Below are positions 1-12,989 of a stretch of DNA of 64,000 bases, piece after piece. How positions within the stretch are numbered: position 1 is the stretch's first letter; every line of letters begins with the position of its first letter. Origin of the DNA: Aspidiotus rigidus (Eukaryota > Arthropoda > Insecta > Hemiptera > Diaspididae); NCBI GenBank assembly GCA_035079385.1, contig JAVHKY010000016.1, positions 6,185,501 to 6,249,500 of the forward strand, in the 5' to 3' direction. The position numbers and the translations under genes were made by a program. A model generated the notes under the pieces. It was not told the origin of the DNA. It saw nothing but the letters and a program-made list of their open reading frames with translations, and searched no databases.

Positions 1-3000
1 TTACGCACGATAGAATATAGGCTCAATCTGAAAATCAAATTCAACAATTTTACGAGGAATCATAATCGCCCAAATTCAATAGAATTTGTTGATTTCTCCT
101 TTAAGGACGCGTCCGCATTCTCTTCGCGAACATTAATCTTATTGAACTCAATATTATATGCTTATTCAGAATCAGAGGAGAAGACACGTTTTCAGGAAAA
201 TATTATATTAAACTTATTACTTATCCCGACTCTGGCAAATGTCGAATGTCAGGCAAACTTGAGGCTGCTTCTCATCGTTTCCTTAGCTTAGGTTCTTTCT
301 TTGGTCAGCAGCGACACATGAAGAATAGGACAGTTGTTGACACGAATATACTGATTAGTTCATTTATGTAGTGGTAGTATGAGTCGCGATTGCCATATTC
401 TTTTTGGTATGGGACGGAAAGGATAAGGAAATTCTGAACTATATGCTACCCATGTACCACTAATGCGCGATGGTGGTATGGAAGGAATACTCTTATTTAT
501 TCCTTCCAGCATGTCCGGCTAAACGGGACACCGTTTCCACCCTATCGATGCTTAGGCGTCGGCGAAACGTTCTTACTCACATACCTACTTATTTTAATAA
601 CAGGCCTTGCGTACTCCGTTATGGGGTCATATTCTAGTCATTATGCATTGCAGCGTTCAGTGGTTATAAAACGCGAAAAGCATAATTCCCTATAGCTACG
701 AAGCTCTGGGCATAGTCAGGCACGACTGATCTGACGTATAAGGAAGGGTCACTTCGATGATTTCCTTCCGAATTAGCGCAACTAGTGTCAACAACACCGT
801 ATCCTACCACTGGGATACATGAGACTCTTTTAGGAGTTGCATTCGACAGACATTGAGTATATGGCGGTAACAATGTCACCTTAGTCCGCTACAGATGTCG
901 GTAACTTAGTTAGATAAGAGGCGCCTCGACTTATTACTTATCAGATTGAGCCTCCTGAAAAGAAAGAACGCGATCTCTCTCTCATGATTCACATAAATAT
1001 CTTATTAACTTCCTTATATCTTATTTTATGGAACATGCCGTCAAATTTGTCCGATCCTTCAACATCACTATTATCTGAATCCAAATGAGAACCCTATTGT
1101 TCAACAGGCTCGCATATTATACAGATTGAGTCTCCTGAAGAAACAATGTTGATATTATTCTCTCTCATGGTTTCTTTCGTGCGGTGGGGAGTGTCGAAAA
1201 TCTGCAATTTTCGACTTCTCATCGCTGCGGCAATAGCCGACTGATAAACAAATAACGAAATCCATAGCAATGAAAAATCAACCCATTTTCAATATCTCTC
1301 TTCAACCTCTCTCATTAATCCTTTTCCACTGTCTACGAATTTCGATTACGAGTTACGTATAAACAATGACAAACATTTGCGATACGATGCCGGATCAGCA
1401 GACGCCGACTCAGCAATTCATGATGGTTCCAATCGATGTGTAAGTAAATACTTATTCTTAGACAAATTCGACTCTTCTTATTATTCTGGTTCAACCCGTT
1501 AAGGACTTGTACGATCCACGACCTCAAATCTTCTTTTATTTCTAATCGACTTACTCTCTTTCGCGAGACTGACGGATAGATGTTTTATTCTCTGTCCGTT
1601 AGATTCCCGATGATCCGTCGATGACGACCGTGGTACACATTCAGACACGTTTCGGACTTACAATTACTCGATTTATCCTCTTAATTAAATAAATATATTT
1701 TATGTCTCTTGTACGTCTCGATATTTCCTCAGATTAAGTTTTCAGCACGTCTTCCACTGCAGCAAAACCACTCTAGCTATCCCCCCCTTTCGCATTTCCC
1801 TTGTACTTGTGGTTTGGTTTGTTGATGTCAAAATGGTATGGCGTCGGCCCCAAATTCGTGTCTTTTTCCTGCAGCGCAGTAAGTTTGAGGCTTGAGTACT
1901 TCTTTGGAACGCTGATGGAGTGACTTTGCACCTTGCTGGTATCATTGTTAGTGTAAATACTTTTCTGCCAAATGAGTGCAGTTTGTTTTCCTTTTATAGA
2001 GTGTAGCAAATCTGTAAAATGGAGTTAGGACATTTTGACTCAAGGCCGACAATGTAGTACGCTGTAGGGTTCAATGGTGGACTATTTGTCTGTTTCTAGC
2101 AATGTCGTCCACAAAAACAATATGGACTAATCCGATGCGAACTAAAAGTGGCTTGAAGTTTCTAACCTAATATCGAAATTTGTTGATGGAGTGGTCTCCC
2201 ATGCTAGAGGGGTGTGTGCTGAGTACAACTCGGAACTTCGTAGTTCTACCATTGGGCCTATAATAAGGTATGAAGATTGATGTAGAATGTGCGAATTCAA
2301 GTGCGGAGACCTTCAGTTGGATGATTTTTGAATAAGGGATTTGTAGAATCAGCTGCAAAGGATGCATGATTCAACGGGGCGTGCTCAATAATAAATTGAA
2401 CCTACTGTTCAGGGAGTAAGGAGTTAGAACTTTGTCTTTTTTCATTGTAAGGCACAGTTCTATTCCTTGAGGACGTCAACGTGAAGAGTATTATAGAATA
2501 ATGTTCCGCACATGATGTTAATGGTTTCTCGCACAATGAGTTTGTAAACATGTTTAAATGATACAAGTCTTGCATGTGTTGGAAACTTTTCAGATTTCAA
2601 GGTGTTGGCGAATTCAACAGAGTTTAAAGTAGAGTAATTTAAGGACTACAATATCATCAAGCAGAACCATTTGCTGAGGTAGCGAGCCAATTTGTATGTT
2701 GGAGATGTGTAGAAAGCTACAACAGGCCGTATGGGTAATCAGTTTTGTGCGTTTTTATTTGGTCGTAAAGCTGCGGGGTTGAAAGGTGTATCATGGGGAG
2801 GGCTTTGGGAACTTTTTCTTTTTGTATTACGTCGTCGGCTGATTTACAAACTCCAGATGAGTTACATGTAAAATTTTCAGGTCAACTTGGTGCGAGTGAA
2901 GGAAAGTAGGTAGATAAGGACAGAAAGGTGTGCTATAGATGGGGAAACTGACAACATTTGAGACGAAATTATCCACGCCTTAGTCAGAGAGGTCAAGAAG

Positions 3001-3016
3001 AAACCAATAAAGTGGA
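1..3016. other. AT-rich non-coding stretch, no gene recognised
   Basis: I see no recognisable coding sequence on either strand; open frames are short and lack family motifs. Two partly similar blocks occur near 940-1000 and 1120-1170, both opening with CAGATTGAG[C/T]CTCCTGAA and followed by a CTCTCTCATG-type stretch, about 180 bases apart. These look like decayed repeat copies. A perfect 10-bp stem with an 8-base loop lies at 480-507. Confidence 0.5.
480..507. repeat. Short perfect hairpin
   Basis: Arms GGAAGGAATA (480-489) and TATTCCTTCC (498-507) are exact reverse complements around an 8-base loop. No neighbouring gene suggests a function. It may be a remnant of a transposon end. Confidence 0.4.
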
Positions 3017-4042
3017 ATGCAAAATGTCAGTAACCTAACCCCAGAGATGGAGATTGTAACATTAGGGATTTTTCCTTGGAATCGTATAGACAAGGAAGTG
3101 GACCTTGAAAACCAATTAGCTATGGATGACAATGAGTGCCACAATGTAAAATGTTTACCCAGAGCTCTGCTCAAAGAACCTGTTTCAACTCATGCCAAGA
3201 GGGGTAAATTGCCTGAAATTGTCTCGAAGACTGAGGATTACGACCAAACAACTGTTTGAGACACGCATGAGGTAAACCAGATAGCAATAAGTACTAAAGA
3301 CAACAGAAAAAGAGTAGCTATTGAATGCTATTGAAATGGACAGTATGTCGATGGAGCTGTTCACTCTGGTAGTGAGGTAACTGTAATAATGGATACCATT
3401 GCTCAAGAGCTTGGATTGGTGTTATACTCAAAACAATGTCAACTGACTGGATGTGGAAATACCGACAGCAGAACAGTCAGGTGGGCAGTAAGGATTATCT
3501 TGCAGTTGGATTCAGAAATTTTAGTCGCGCCAGAAGGAGCACAGGAAGAGGGTTTGTTAATTGATAGGGGTATATTAAGCAAACCAGATATTGTCACAAC
3601 TACACACAATGGAAGCTGGTGGTTTGAGGTGTTATAGGCCAAAAACCTATTAGAGCAAATAGACTTTAGCAAAAACTTTCCAATTGTACTGGACTGAGGG
3701 GAAGCCGCAACTGTACACATACCCTCTCAGGGTATACAACATTGCCAAGTATGTACACAGATGAACCACCTAGTTTATTGGACTCTGTTTATGTAATGGA
3801 CTTCATTATATTCCTGCCTGTTTAATACTGGCTTTGGGTTGGGTACGGAAATTGTTCAGATAAGGTCTTGGTTTATAAAACCAATATTCATTATGGCACG
3901 AGAGGTGAAATGTGGTCAGGCAGAAATTTTGCAGGTAGAATGTAGAGAGCTGGGTACCGCTCCCGTCAGGCTATTCACTATGGATGATTCAATCAACTCC
4001 TGTGATCCACTGCTAAGCAGTGCAGACGAAATACAGTTATAG
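3017..4042 (+). pseudogene. Degenerate LTR-retrotransposon fragment with retropepsin-like segment
   Basis: Three plus-strand open stretches (3017-3259, about 3341-3637, 3839-4042) lie in succession but are separated by stops. The middle one contains AVHSGSEVTVI, which resembles the active-site loop of retroviral-type aspartic proteases (hydrophobic-D-[TS]-G-[AS]-x-V-[ST]-x-I) with the catalytic Asp replaced by His. About 60 residues later there is a segment like the second beta-hairpin (EEGLLIDRGIL). I infer a decayed Ty3/Gypsy- or BEL-type pol or gag-pro remnant. The flanking open pieces are not recognised by themselves. No LTRs were found nearby. The His substitution and the stops argue that it is dead. 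Confidence 0.4.
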
Positions 4043-4117
4043 AGCTTGTTGAGATATCAAAGACAGTATTGGGAGCCACAGAGATGAATTCTCATGAAAA
4101 ACTCTTCTAACCCTTAA

Positions 4118-4500
4118 TGTACTATGTGCCATTTTTGGTACATTTAGAAAAGAAGAGGTCATATTTTCAAACGTAGACAAAATTTATTGATAAAAATAAT
4201 GTAAGATTGTAGGGTATTCTTATCCTCATCAGAAAAACAAGTTTTAAAGAAAAACATTCACAAACATGAGACTTATGATGTTTGAAAACATAAATACTGC
4301 TTGACTGAAAATGAAAATTTTCAAAGCACTCAAACTCCATGTTTATTCACTCAAATGAAGTTATGTATTCTTATGAAAAATAGAGACATAGAGATCTCAA
4401 TTTCCTATAACCGAAAAAAATTTCAGAAATTTCCTCTTACTGATACTGTCGATAAAAATGATATTTGAAGATGAAGGTGCCAAAAATGGCACATAGTACA
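4118..4500. mobile_element. MITE-like element with 21-bp terminal inverted repeats
   Basis: TGTACTATGTGCCATTTTTG opens the element (4118 onward) and its exact reverse complement closes it (ending at 4500), giving about 383 bp with no coding capacity. The interior is AT-rich. The left flank is CCCTTAA, but I cannot see a matching target duplication on the right. A related motif, TAATGTCCTATGTGACATTT, occurs at about 26142, so the family is probably dispersed. Confidence 0.6.
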
Positions 4501-5295
4501 TCACGGTGTTTTCCTACAAATTATAATGATAGTTGAAAAAGGTCCGTATTCCGTCCTACCGTATTCTGTATTCGTCCCACCGTCCTAAGTGCCGTTTTTG
4601 TCACAAACAGTTACGAGAAACTGTATAAGGGATGTCTCCTATTGTATAACAGCAGGCGATACATGTTCTTTTCTTTTTCCTACCTTTTTTTTTTTTTTCC
4701 AAGTATCTATAGATTTATGAACTATTAACTTTTCTACAATGCAGTGTAAGAAAAGAATAGTAATCGGGAAGAATGGTCGAATATCAAGGATTTTTTCTTT
4801 TAGGTACAGAATTATTACTCTAGTATAAAATGCTCCTGTTCCAGATTTTTTTTATATATTTATTTATTTTACGAGCATTATAAACTACACAAGGGTTATT
4901 TGCTGGACGTTACAAACTTATTATTGTCACAACTTAAATCAGGTTAAATTAGGTATGGTATTGGTAGGAATTGAATAGCGATAGCGATCGTGATAAAAAT
5001 GAAAAGAATTTGTAGGTGTTTTAGATGAATTTGTAGAATTGAGTGGTGCGTAAATAAGTTGAGGTTGAGTCAATGGTTTCGGAGTTGTTGTTTAGTGCTG
5101 AGTGGATATTGGAAGATAAATTTAGGGAGGATCGAGTGGGTTGTAAAACGGGGCATGAGAAAAAATTTTCAACCACTAAATTTTCGTGGAGACAGTGAGG
5201 GCATGATGGAGGAGAGAGATTACTGAGAAGATAAGTACGCATGAGTAAGACGAGTGTGGCCAATTTGTAGCTGGGCTAAAACTACCCCCTCTTGT
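4501..5295. other. Non-coding, AT-rich, no gene seen
   Basis: The stretch contains a poly-T tract (about 4686-4700) and no long frame with recognisable motifs. Open frames at 5021-5263 (minus) show no family signature. Confidence 0.4.
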
Positions 5296-5637
5296 CTAGA
5301 ATGGGTAATCTGTGTTAAGTGGGAAATAATTTATGGCTACCAGGAAGAGAAGGACGCTAAGGACCTCTCCTTGTGGGACACCACTTTCAACTACGTAAGG
5401 TGAGAATTTATTCTGTAGTCTGACTGATATAAATCTATCCTGTAAAAAATTTTGTGAAATTTTTGCTAAATTGCCACCAAGACTGAATGTCATCAGGTCC
5501 AGGTAATACGTTTTTAAGATTTTTGTGAAGAGTTGTGGGAATTCAACTTGTGTTATTAGTAGGTTATATGAGCATAGATTGATTTCTCTGCGTAGATCGT
5601 TTCTTACTTTTTTTACCGACGTTAGGAGGTATTGCAT
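5296..5637 (-). pseudogene. Non-LTR retrotransposon reverse transcriptase fragment
   Basis: A 113-codon minus-strand frame contains FLQDRFISVRL followed by SGVPQGEVLSVLLFLVAIN. This matches the region between RT motifs A and B in the Jockey/I group (an F-L-x-x-R-x-x-x-V-x-x stretch, then G-x-P-Q-G-S-x-L-S-P-x-L-F-x-x-x-I-N). The usual S and P of QGSVLSP are E and V here. It lacks the YADD/FADD block and the upstream palm, so it is a short remnant. A second scrap at 31126-31452 shares the GEVxSVxLxLxAIN signature, suggesting one family. Confidence 0.6.
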
Positions 5638-6700
5638 TCTTGCGCACGGTGGAATTTTTGGTTTGGGGTATGTTTTCTCGGCGTTTCAGAGTGTATGGAT
5701 CACGATTTTAACATTGGCTCAAATTCATATATACGTATGTATGTGTGACAAATATTCCATTCATTGAAGCGGGAGGGAAGGGGGTATTCGATATAGAAGA
5801 GTGAATGAAAATAATGCTTAGAGAGCTTTGAAAATGTACTCATTTTGGAAAACAAAGTTTATTTGCTGTTGGAAACGAAGATGATTACGTAATATCATGT
5901 AGCCAATAATGAACAAAACGGGAAAAAAAGAAGTCGGGACGTAGGTAAATAAGATAGGAAAAGTCGGTTTAGCTTTCGCGCTGCGTAAGTTTTTTTTTTC
6001 TATTTGTGAACAAGTGAAGTAGACTTCTCTTAATAGTTCAACGCACCTTTTTAAAAGTAATCTTTAAAAGTAATCAATAAAGTACAGGTCCTTCCTTGAA
6101 ATTGATCTTCCTTTTTTTCGAATTCCGGTACTGTATTGTGTCTCTTTGTTTATTACTTTTTTTTTATTTTTTTTTATTTTTTTTCATTTTTTTGTGCCCG
6201 TTGACCACGACAGAGAGGTTTACGGCTTCTGGGACACTAACTTCATCGATACAGTTACAAAAATGCAAGTTACATATACAGAGTTTGGTTGATACATCAA
6301 GGGGGGGGGGGGTGACAGATATACTTATAATAATACTATTATTAATATAAATATTATTTCTTCAAATTGGTACTGCATCAGCTTGGACTGGCATGAAGTT
6401 CAAAATTCCTTCCCCTCCCTCGCATCACTCCTCCTATGACTATAACCAGATATTGATTTTTTATGCACCAGAGGAGTTCAACAAGGGGGCAATGCAGAAA
6501 GCGCACGGTTTGGTAAAGCGGCTAATATGTTTTGACGGGATCACCACATGCAGTCATGCTTAGCTTACATGCAATACTGCTTGGATTGGCAGAATACAGT
6601 GACAAAAGAGCTAATGTATAATGACTTGAACAATAAGGGAGTGGTTAAAAACCTTCCCATATTCTGGTGGATTGTGCACCCCTCATCATGCCCTGCCTGG
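5638..6700. other. Non-coding stretch with homopolymer tracts
   Basis: No gene is recognised. It contains T-rich runs at about 5990-6000 and 6151-6195 and a 12-base poly-G run at 6301-6312. Confidence 0.4.
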
Positions 6701-6704
6701 TGGG

Positions 6705-6960
6705 TCATGGTCGACACCAGCCAGGAGCGGTTGTCGTAGCGGTTAGCCCGCCGACTTACTATCGTCTTCTAGGTGGGGGTGCGTACTGAGGAAAGGATTC
6801 AAGTTGATGGATATCGTCTTTCCAGGTTGCATTCGAGTATAGTTGGTTAAATTGGCGAGATGTGGGTGCACCAATGAAGAGAAGCAAAATACTCAGACTG
6901 GTACCGCTGCTGTTGTTTAGGTAGGGTCTTCATTGCTGCTCGTAATTGGCACACATATCA
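6705..6960 (+). repeat. Possible tRNA-derived SINE
   Basis: GTCGTAGCGGTTAGCCCGCC (about 6730) resembles a pol III A box in its tRNA context. AAGGATTCAAGTTGATGG about 55-60 bases further on is a weak match to a B box (GGTTCGANNCC). Spacing fits a tRNA-like head. No clear 3' tail or target duplication is visible. This could be a chance resemblance. Confidence 0.25.
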
Positions 6961-6978
6961 ATGTGTGCGGACATCAAA

Positions 6979-6998
6979 TGTGTGTGTGTGTGTGTGTA
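6979..6998. repeat. (TG)n microsatellite
   Basis: An uninterrupted run of about nine to ten TG dinucleotides. Confidence 0.85.
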
Positions 6999-7373
6999 CA
7001 AAAGCACATATACTCATTCACATTGTGTAAAGAAGCATTGTTGAAGTGCCAGATACCTGCTGTAAGATGCCCTCTTGAATCCGTTAAGTCACTCCCTCTT
7101 TTGAATCATTCAACCAATGAGCAAGAAAGGACCGGTAAAGTTTGCACACGTCACCTCGCATTCAAGCAAGTGCACAGTTTTAGCTTTCACCTTTCAATCA
7201 GTTTAGTATGTTGATCGCAGATGTGGATAGTGGACGCGTTACTTTTTCCCTTCGGTTTTTCATTTTGCTCGCGTTTGCACGACGGGGTTTTTTGAAATTA
7301 TTTTTTGCATATTTCTTATGTGTACCGGTACATTTGTGTTGCTTGAACTAATCATGCTGGGATACTAACATTC

Positions 7374-8660
7374 TAATTAAAATGTGTACTTTCTTCCAGC
7401 CGAAATTATTTTTAGGGCCTAGTATAGCGCCGTCTTTCAAGCCTTTGGAATTTTGATATTTCAAATAAAAATTTAAATTGGGACATCGTCGTCATTTTGT
7501 AGCAGCCGTTCCATTCTGAATTAATGCGGGTGGTACGACAACTCCAAATATTGACAAAAGGTGTTGTTCATTTTTTTCGCGCTATTATAGGTGGATTGCA
7601 GGAAGTCCATCGAGCGCATGACGCGAATATACTCGCGCGCGATGATATTGTGCTACCCTCAATCACACCTAATTCTAATTAAAATGTACTTCCTTTCAGC
7701 CGAAATTATTTTGAGGGCTTGATTACACCACCCGTCATTCCGGAGTGGCCGTTGCACTCTGAAATATGGTTGTGTAAGCCGACAACTCCTGTTTGGTCGA
7801 CCGGTGCTGGTCAATTATGACCTCTTTCCTTTTGGCTCAAATTAATCTACTAATGTTTCCTCTTTCAGATCAAAATTAATATCGAAACCATCGTAATTTT
7901 GTAGCGGCCGTTCCATTCTGAAACACGGGTGGCACGACAGTTCCAAAGTTTGATTAGTGGTGGTGTTCATTTCTGGTTCGCGCTATCATAGGTAGATTGC
8001 AGGAAGTACATTGAGCGTATGATGCGGATATACTCGCGCGCGATGATATTGTGCTACCATCAATCATACCTTCTTTCATCCAAAATTATTAGTATACCAA
8101 CCGTCATTCCGGAGTTGCTGTTTCACTCTGAAATATGGGTGTGTAAGACGACGACTCCTGTTTGGACAACCGGTATTGGTCAATTACGACCTCTTCTCTC
8201 TTTTTGGGTCAATTAAATTTTTTCATTTCAAATTTAAATTGAAAACATAGTCATTTTGTAGCGGTCGGTCCATTCTGAAACATGGGTGGCACGACAACTC
8301 CAAAGTTTGACAACGGTGTTGAGAAATTTTGTTTGCACTGTCGTAGGTGGATTGCAGGAAGTACATTGAGCGCATGATGCGGATATACTCGCGCGCGATG
8401 ATACCGTGCTACCTTCAATCATACTTATTCTAATTTGAAAAATTAAAATTGAAAACATCGTCAGTTTGTAGCGGCCGTTCCATTCTGAAACCCGGGTGGA
8501 ACGACAATTCCAAATTTTGACTAAAAAGATGTTGTTTATTTTTGGTTCGCGCTATTACTCTATCTACATATTATACTTTATATGATGGTTAGGTCTTACA
8601 GGAAGTGCATTGAACGCATAATGCGGATTAACCGCGCGCGTGATGATATTGTGCTTTTCG
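7374..8660. repeat. Satellite array of two alternating monomer types
   Basis: Type A monomers start near 7490, 7892, 8250 and 8460 (CGTCATTTTGTAGCGGCCGT then TTCCATTCTGAAACACGGGT). Type B monomers start near 7732 and 8102 (CGTCATTCCGGAGTGGCCGT and CACTCTGAAATATGGGTGTG). A and B are alignable to each other, so they derive from one ancestral unit. The order is A-B-A-B-A-A. Each A unit ends in ACTCGCGCGCGATGATATTG (about 7632, 8032, 8387, with a variant near 8630). Unit spacing runs from about 150 to 240 bases because of internal indels. No coding frame is conserved across copies. Confidence 0.75.
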
Positions 8661-9980
8661 ATTATTCAGTGCACCCACGATCGGATAAGCTCACGGTGGG
8701 GCGCAGGATGAGTTTAACTCAGTTTACTTGACTCCGCCAATGAAGAGGCAACCACTTGAGGTTGTAACTGAGACGTTGAAGTTGTAAACAGTCTTCGTAA
8801 TTCGTGGCGGACTGACGTGGGTGCCTGCGCCTTCTCTCATTTTTGCAGTTGTAGGTACAGCGCACCACATTCGGATATACCGGTACCTCGCTGGGATTTT
8901 ATCTTCGTTAGCCGGGGTTGACTGTTGTGGTCGTGCACAGTCTTCTATGTATAGGGAATTCCTTTTTTTTTGTCTTTAGTGTAGGGCTAGGATCTTTAGT
9001 GTCTCGGGACGCATAGGAGCCACCTCCACGTGGTGCGTCCTGGGCAACGGCAACAATTACTCGTAGTTTGTTGACGGCCAAGGCTCCTTAGAGTAATAGC
9101 GCGAATTAAAAAAATAATAACATTAAAAAATCCAATGAACTGAGGCAAAAAATGAAGTTTTCGATTGGCAACAAAATATTTCTTCATACCTAGTGTAATT
9201 TTGTGATTCTATTCGGTGGTCATTTTAGAGTTTTTAGGCTGGTCCTCGAGTTAAATGTTATTATGAGAAATTGAAACCTATGAGACTGTACCTCAGGCTT
9301 AGATGATTGAATTAATTACCCCATGTTGACACGAAAAAATGTGTTGAAATAGTGATAATTTTGAAAGGGGATTTTAATGATGGACGGAGTTGGACTTAAT
9401 TAATTATTTCGCGTACAAAATTGAAATTTCTTGTAAACTTTGTAAAAAGTAGTATTTCAAATTTTCTTCATACCCACCGTAGCTTCGATATTACTAATCT
9501 TCTCACTAAAAATTCAACGATCCCTTGCTTGAGTTTTTGTAATAAGTGATTTTGTGGTCAAAATGCAGCCTAATATTATTGGTTTTGTCCGACGAATCTC
9601 TGCTTATTTCTTCTAACAGCTCAAAAATTGTAGTTCAAACGAAAAGAGGTGCTTTGATTTACTTTAGGTTTTTGTAAAATTTTTCGAAGGAAACTTTGGC
9701 GTCCCGGCGGTGAGTAGAAGCTCCACTTCATAACTTGAGAAATTTTTGACTTGTTAATACGAGGATTTCTATTCAAGTTGACGTTATGAAGGTTTAGTTT
9801 GATATAATCTGACTTTCGAAGGCAAATAGTTATCCAGGAGGGGACTCTACCAAAATTAAAGTTCTTTGAACAAATTTGAAATTGTCGGCTACCTCGCGAC
9901 ACTTGGAAAATGTTTGACTTTATCAAGTAATTGATCATCATCATGAACCACGATCGTCGAATTTATTAAGAACTCACGGG
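8661..9980. other. Non-coding stretch, no gene seen
   Basis: No recognisable protein or RNA gene. The 107-codon minus frame at 9621-9944 has no family motif. Its upstream part contains a unit repeated at about 10609 and 10946 (see the next element), so it belongs to repeat DNA. Confidence 0.4.
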
Positions 9981-11530
9981 TTCTTTAACGGAGTTGAACA
10001 GGCGGTGCCAAAAACCTGTTCTATGGAGCACGTGAAATCTGAAAAATGATGACGTACCAGATCTATGACGTCATCAAATTGTGTCGTCACAGGCTCGGAC
10101 TTTGGAACTGTATTATACATATAATAGGAGGGGGGTGGACTTGGAAAAAAATTTTCGAGATCTAAGCCTTGCCGACCAGCCGGACGACGGACAGCGGACG
10201 TTTTTTACAACAAATTCGCCGACAAAACAAATTCCCCGTTAAAATCGATCTTTACATAAAATTATCAGCTCCAACCTAGTTTAGTCGAACTTGGCACAAT
10301 TTTGATATAATATAATATAAAGATTTCGACTTACGCTGCCTGTAGAAAAAACTGTATTTTCGAGGAATATGGAAGCTCGATCCGATCGCGTATTTAGGAA
10401 CTTTGGAGAAGAGAAAACTTTTTCGCTCAACTTCCACAAGTACGAGTATATATTTATACGATGCGTTTTGAACGACCAGCGATCTCTTTTCTTGTGTGCT
10501 GTGAACCCAAAAATTTTAGGAACTTTGAAAGTTTTTGAAGGTGATCATACATGTATCCGAAGGAGGGGAGGCCTCGCTCTAGTTATGGTCTATGGATAAG
10601 TTTGAAATTGTCGGCCAACTTGCGATACTTGGAGAATGTTTGACTTCACCAAGTAGTCGATCATCATAATTTAAATCATAACAAGCTAATTTATTAAAAG
10701 CGATCTCCACAATCAATTATCAGCGCCGACCTATTTTAGAACTTGGTACAATTCCAATATGAGAGCGATAAGTTATGACGATTTCGGCTGACGCTGCCCG
10801 TTAAGAAAATTGTATTTCCGAGGAACGTGGAAGTTCGATCTGCGATCTAACTTTCCAGAGGCTTAGACAATTTTCGAAGATGATCGTCATTGGTATCGAG
10901 AGGGAGCTCCAGCCTTGTTGATGATCTTTAAAAAAATTTGAAAGTGTCGGCTATCTTGCGATACTTGAAAATGTTTGACCCTCATCAAGTAAATAGATCA
11001 TCATCATAAATCGTAATCGTCTAATTTATTAAAATCGATCTTTGCACTCAATTATCAAAAACTAAAATTGAAATAAATTTTTATATCAATAGAGCGGGAG
11101 AGAAAAAGTATATGACGTCATTGAATTGTGATGTCACAGGTTTGGTATTTGGAGCTACATATATTATTATCGGAGAGCTTGTGTTATATAAAAAGCGGGG
11201 ACTTGGAATATATGATGATGAGAGGGCACTTGGAAAAATGTCGACTCTCGAGCTATATATGGTAGGAAGGGGACTCAGAATACCTTAGAAGGACGCTCCA
11301 AGTATTATGGTGTTTGAAGCGTTGCATAAAAGGGCCTAAGTCAATTGGTGTATGCAGCATTGCATACGAGTTATCATGTATTTGAAGGAGCTACGTTTCA
11401 GGCTACATACACCGACCACCGAATTCTATATGATAGGAGGGTGACATGGAAAATTTTCAAGCTCCGAGCTTTACCGTCCGGTCGGACGGCGGACGTTTTC
11501 CCTTCCCGATAAAACAGGTTTCCTGTTAAA
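9887..11530. repeat. Composite repeat with internal degenerate tandem units
   Basis: A unit with GCGATACTTGGAAAATGTTTGAC-like sequence followed by CATCATCATAA and AATTTATTAAAATCGATC recurs near 9890, 10610 and 10950. A second block (GACGCTGCCxGT, then TTCGAGGAAxxTGGAAG) recurs near 10330 and 10790. The motif TATATGATAGGAGGGGGACT occurs in variant form near 10120, 11195, 11255 and 11430, always followed by TTGGAAAA. The right end carries AAAACAGGTTTCCTGTTAAA (11511-11530), and the left flank near 9981 resembles the left flank of the 24.5-kb element. I infer a longer, older relative of that element. Confidence 0.55.
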
Positions 11531-12960
11531 ATTTCAACCTCCCAGTTATTTACAATTTTGACTCACGACCTGTAATATATGACAGAAGGGAGACTTATGG
11601 TGTTTGAAGCTGTGCATATATGAGTCATTGAAGAGGCTAAGCCAATTGGTGTACAAAAAGGAGAAAATGGACGTAATACCTTTTCGATTCTGGAGATAAA
11701 ACGGTATCCATTTTAATAGGGAACCTGTTTTATGGGGGGCTTTTTGAGAAATTTGTAATTAAATAATGATAAAATTTCGACATTGAAGATTGGAATAGCC
11801 ATCAAGTTGAAGTCGATCTGAGGTTGTCGGAAGAAGGTTTCTACGGTAATATGATCCATGTTAGTATCCTGTGAATGTCGTGCGCAAGCTATGGCACAGT
11901 ACCTTCTTGCAAAATAGATCACCTATAAGCCTGTTAAATATTATTACAAACACGTTTTCAGCTAGATAGTCATAAAATTGTAAATTTCATTCAAATATAT
12001 CAATTAATTTGTGTGGATTAAAATGAGCCATAACATTTTGTCAACAGAATTGACTCTACATACTATAGGGTCTTGGTCTGGTATCGACAAACTTGGACCT
12101 TCGGCTTCCTTGACGCTGTTCTCATACAATAATTTAAATTGATTTATATTCCAAATTGGTGCACAATATTATTTGAAGAGCAGCAACAATATGAAAAATA
12201 GCCACATGGAAATTTGTATCCTAACCTTTTTACTTTTTCATCTCATTCCCATCAATAATATTCGTAAATCGCTCCGTTGTCGGGCACTAAGCGGACTACA
12301 TGATTGACACACCTACAGGCGTTTTGTAATGAACTTAGACGTACAGAAAAAAAAGAACGAGATTTCCCATCTTTAATGAGTGTTACATTCTATATTTCCA
12401 TTTCCTTACACGGACAATAGTGTAATATCTTTGGCGGACATGTGTGAAATTAAACACTGCCGCCTTCGACGGACTTAGATTCAATCATGTCTTGAACGGA
12501 CTGTCCACCTAGTGCGGTTTTATGCAAAAACCAAGTTTTTCAGGAGTGTATCGGAAAAAAATATTTTTTTTCGGAGTCAGCGCGAAAAAATATATAAGTT
12601 GGTCATATTATCTCGATTGTCCGCATAGGACTGTCAAACACCCGAGTCCGCTTTAACATTTACTTACAGGTATAGGTGACCTGGTAGATGTGGTATGATA
12701 TTCTTCACTGACTTACAATTCGGGAAGAGATGTGAATGGTGAAAGGGGTAAGTATTCAAGGATTTCTGTCCCACATACCGCTAGGGTTACAGGAAGCCGC
12801 TTACTTCCCGGAATCCATCCTTGATACTTGGAATGAATAGGTCAGATGATTATGGGACGAGAATCACTTTGGGTGGTCAGTGTGGTTGTCATCAGGTACG
12901 TAGGCACTGTTTTCTTACAACGTGTAAAGTATTCACTGGTACGAACCATTAATGATCTTG
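11531..12960. other. Non-coding stretch with one dispersed-family terminus
   Basis: No gene is recognised. AATAGGGAACCTGTTTTATG at about 11715 is the same terminus motif found at 24529-24546, 24930-24946 and 39211, so a fragment of that family lies here. The rest, including the region just 3' of the R1-like element, shows no motif that I can name. Confidence 0.45.
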
Positions 12961-12989
12961 ATCACATTATGCGAGATGAGACACCATTC

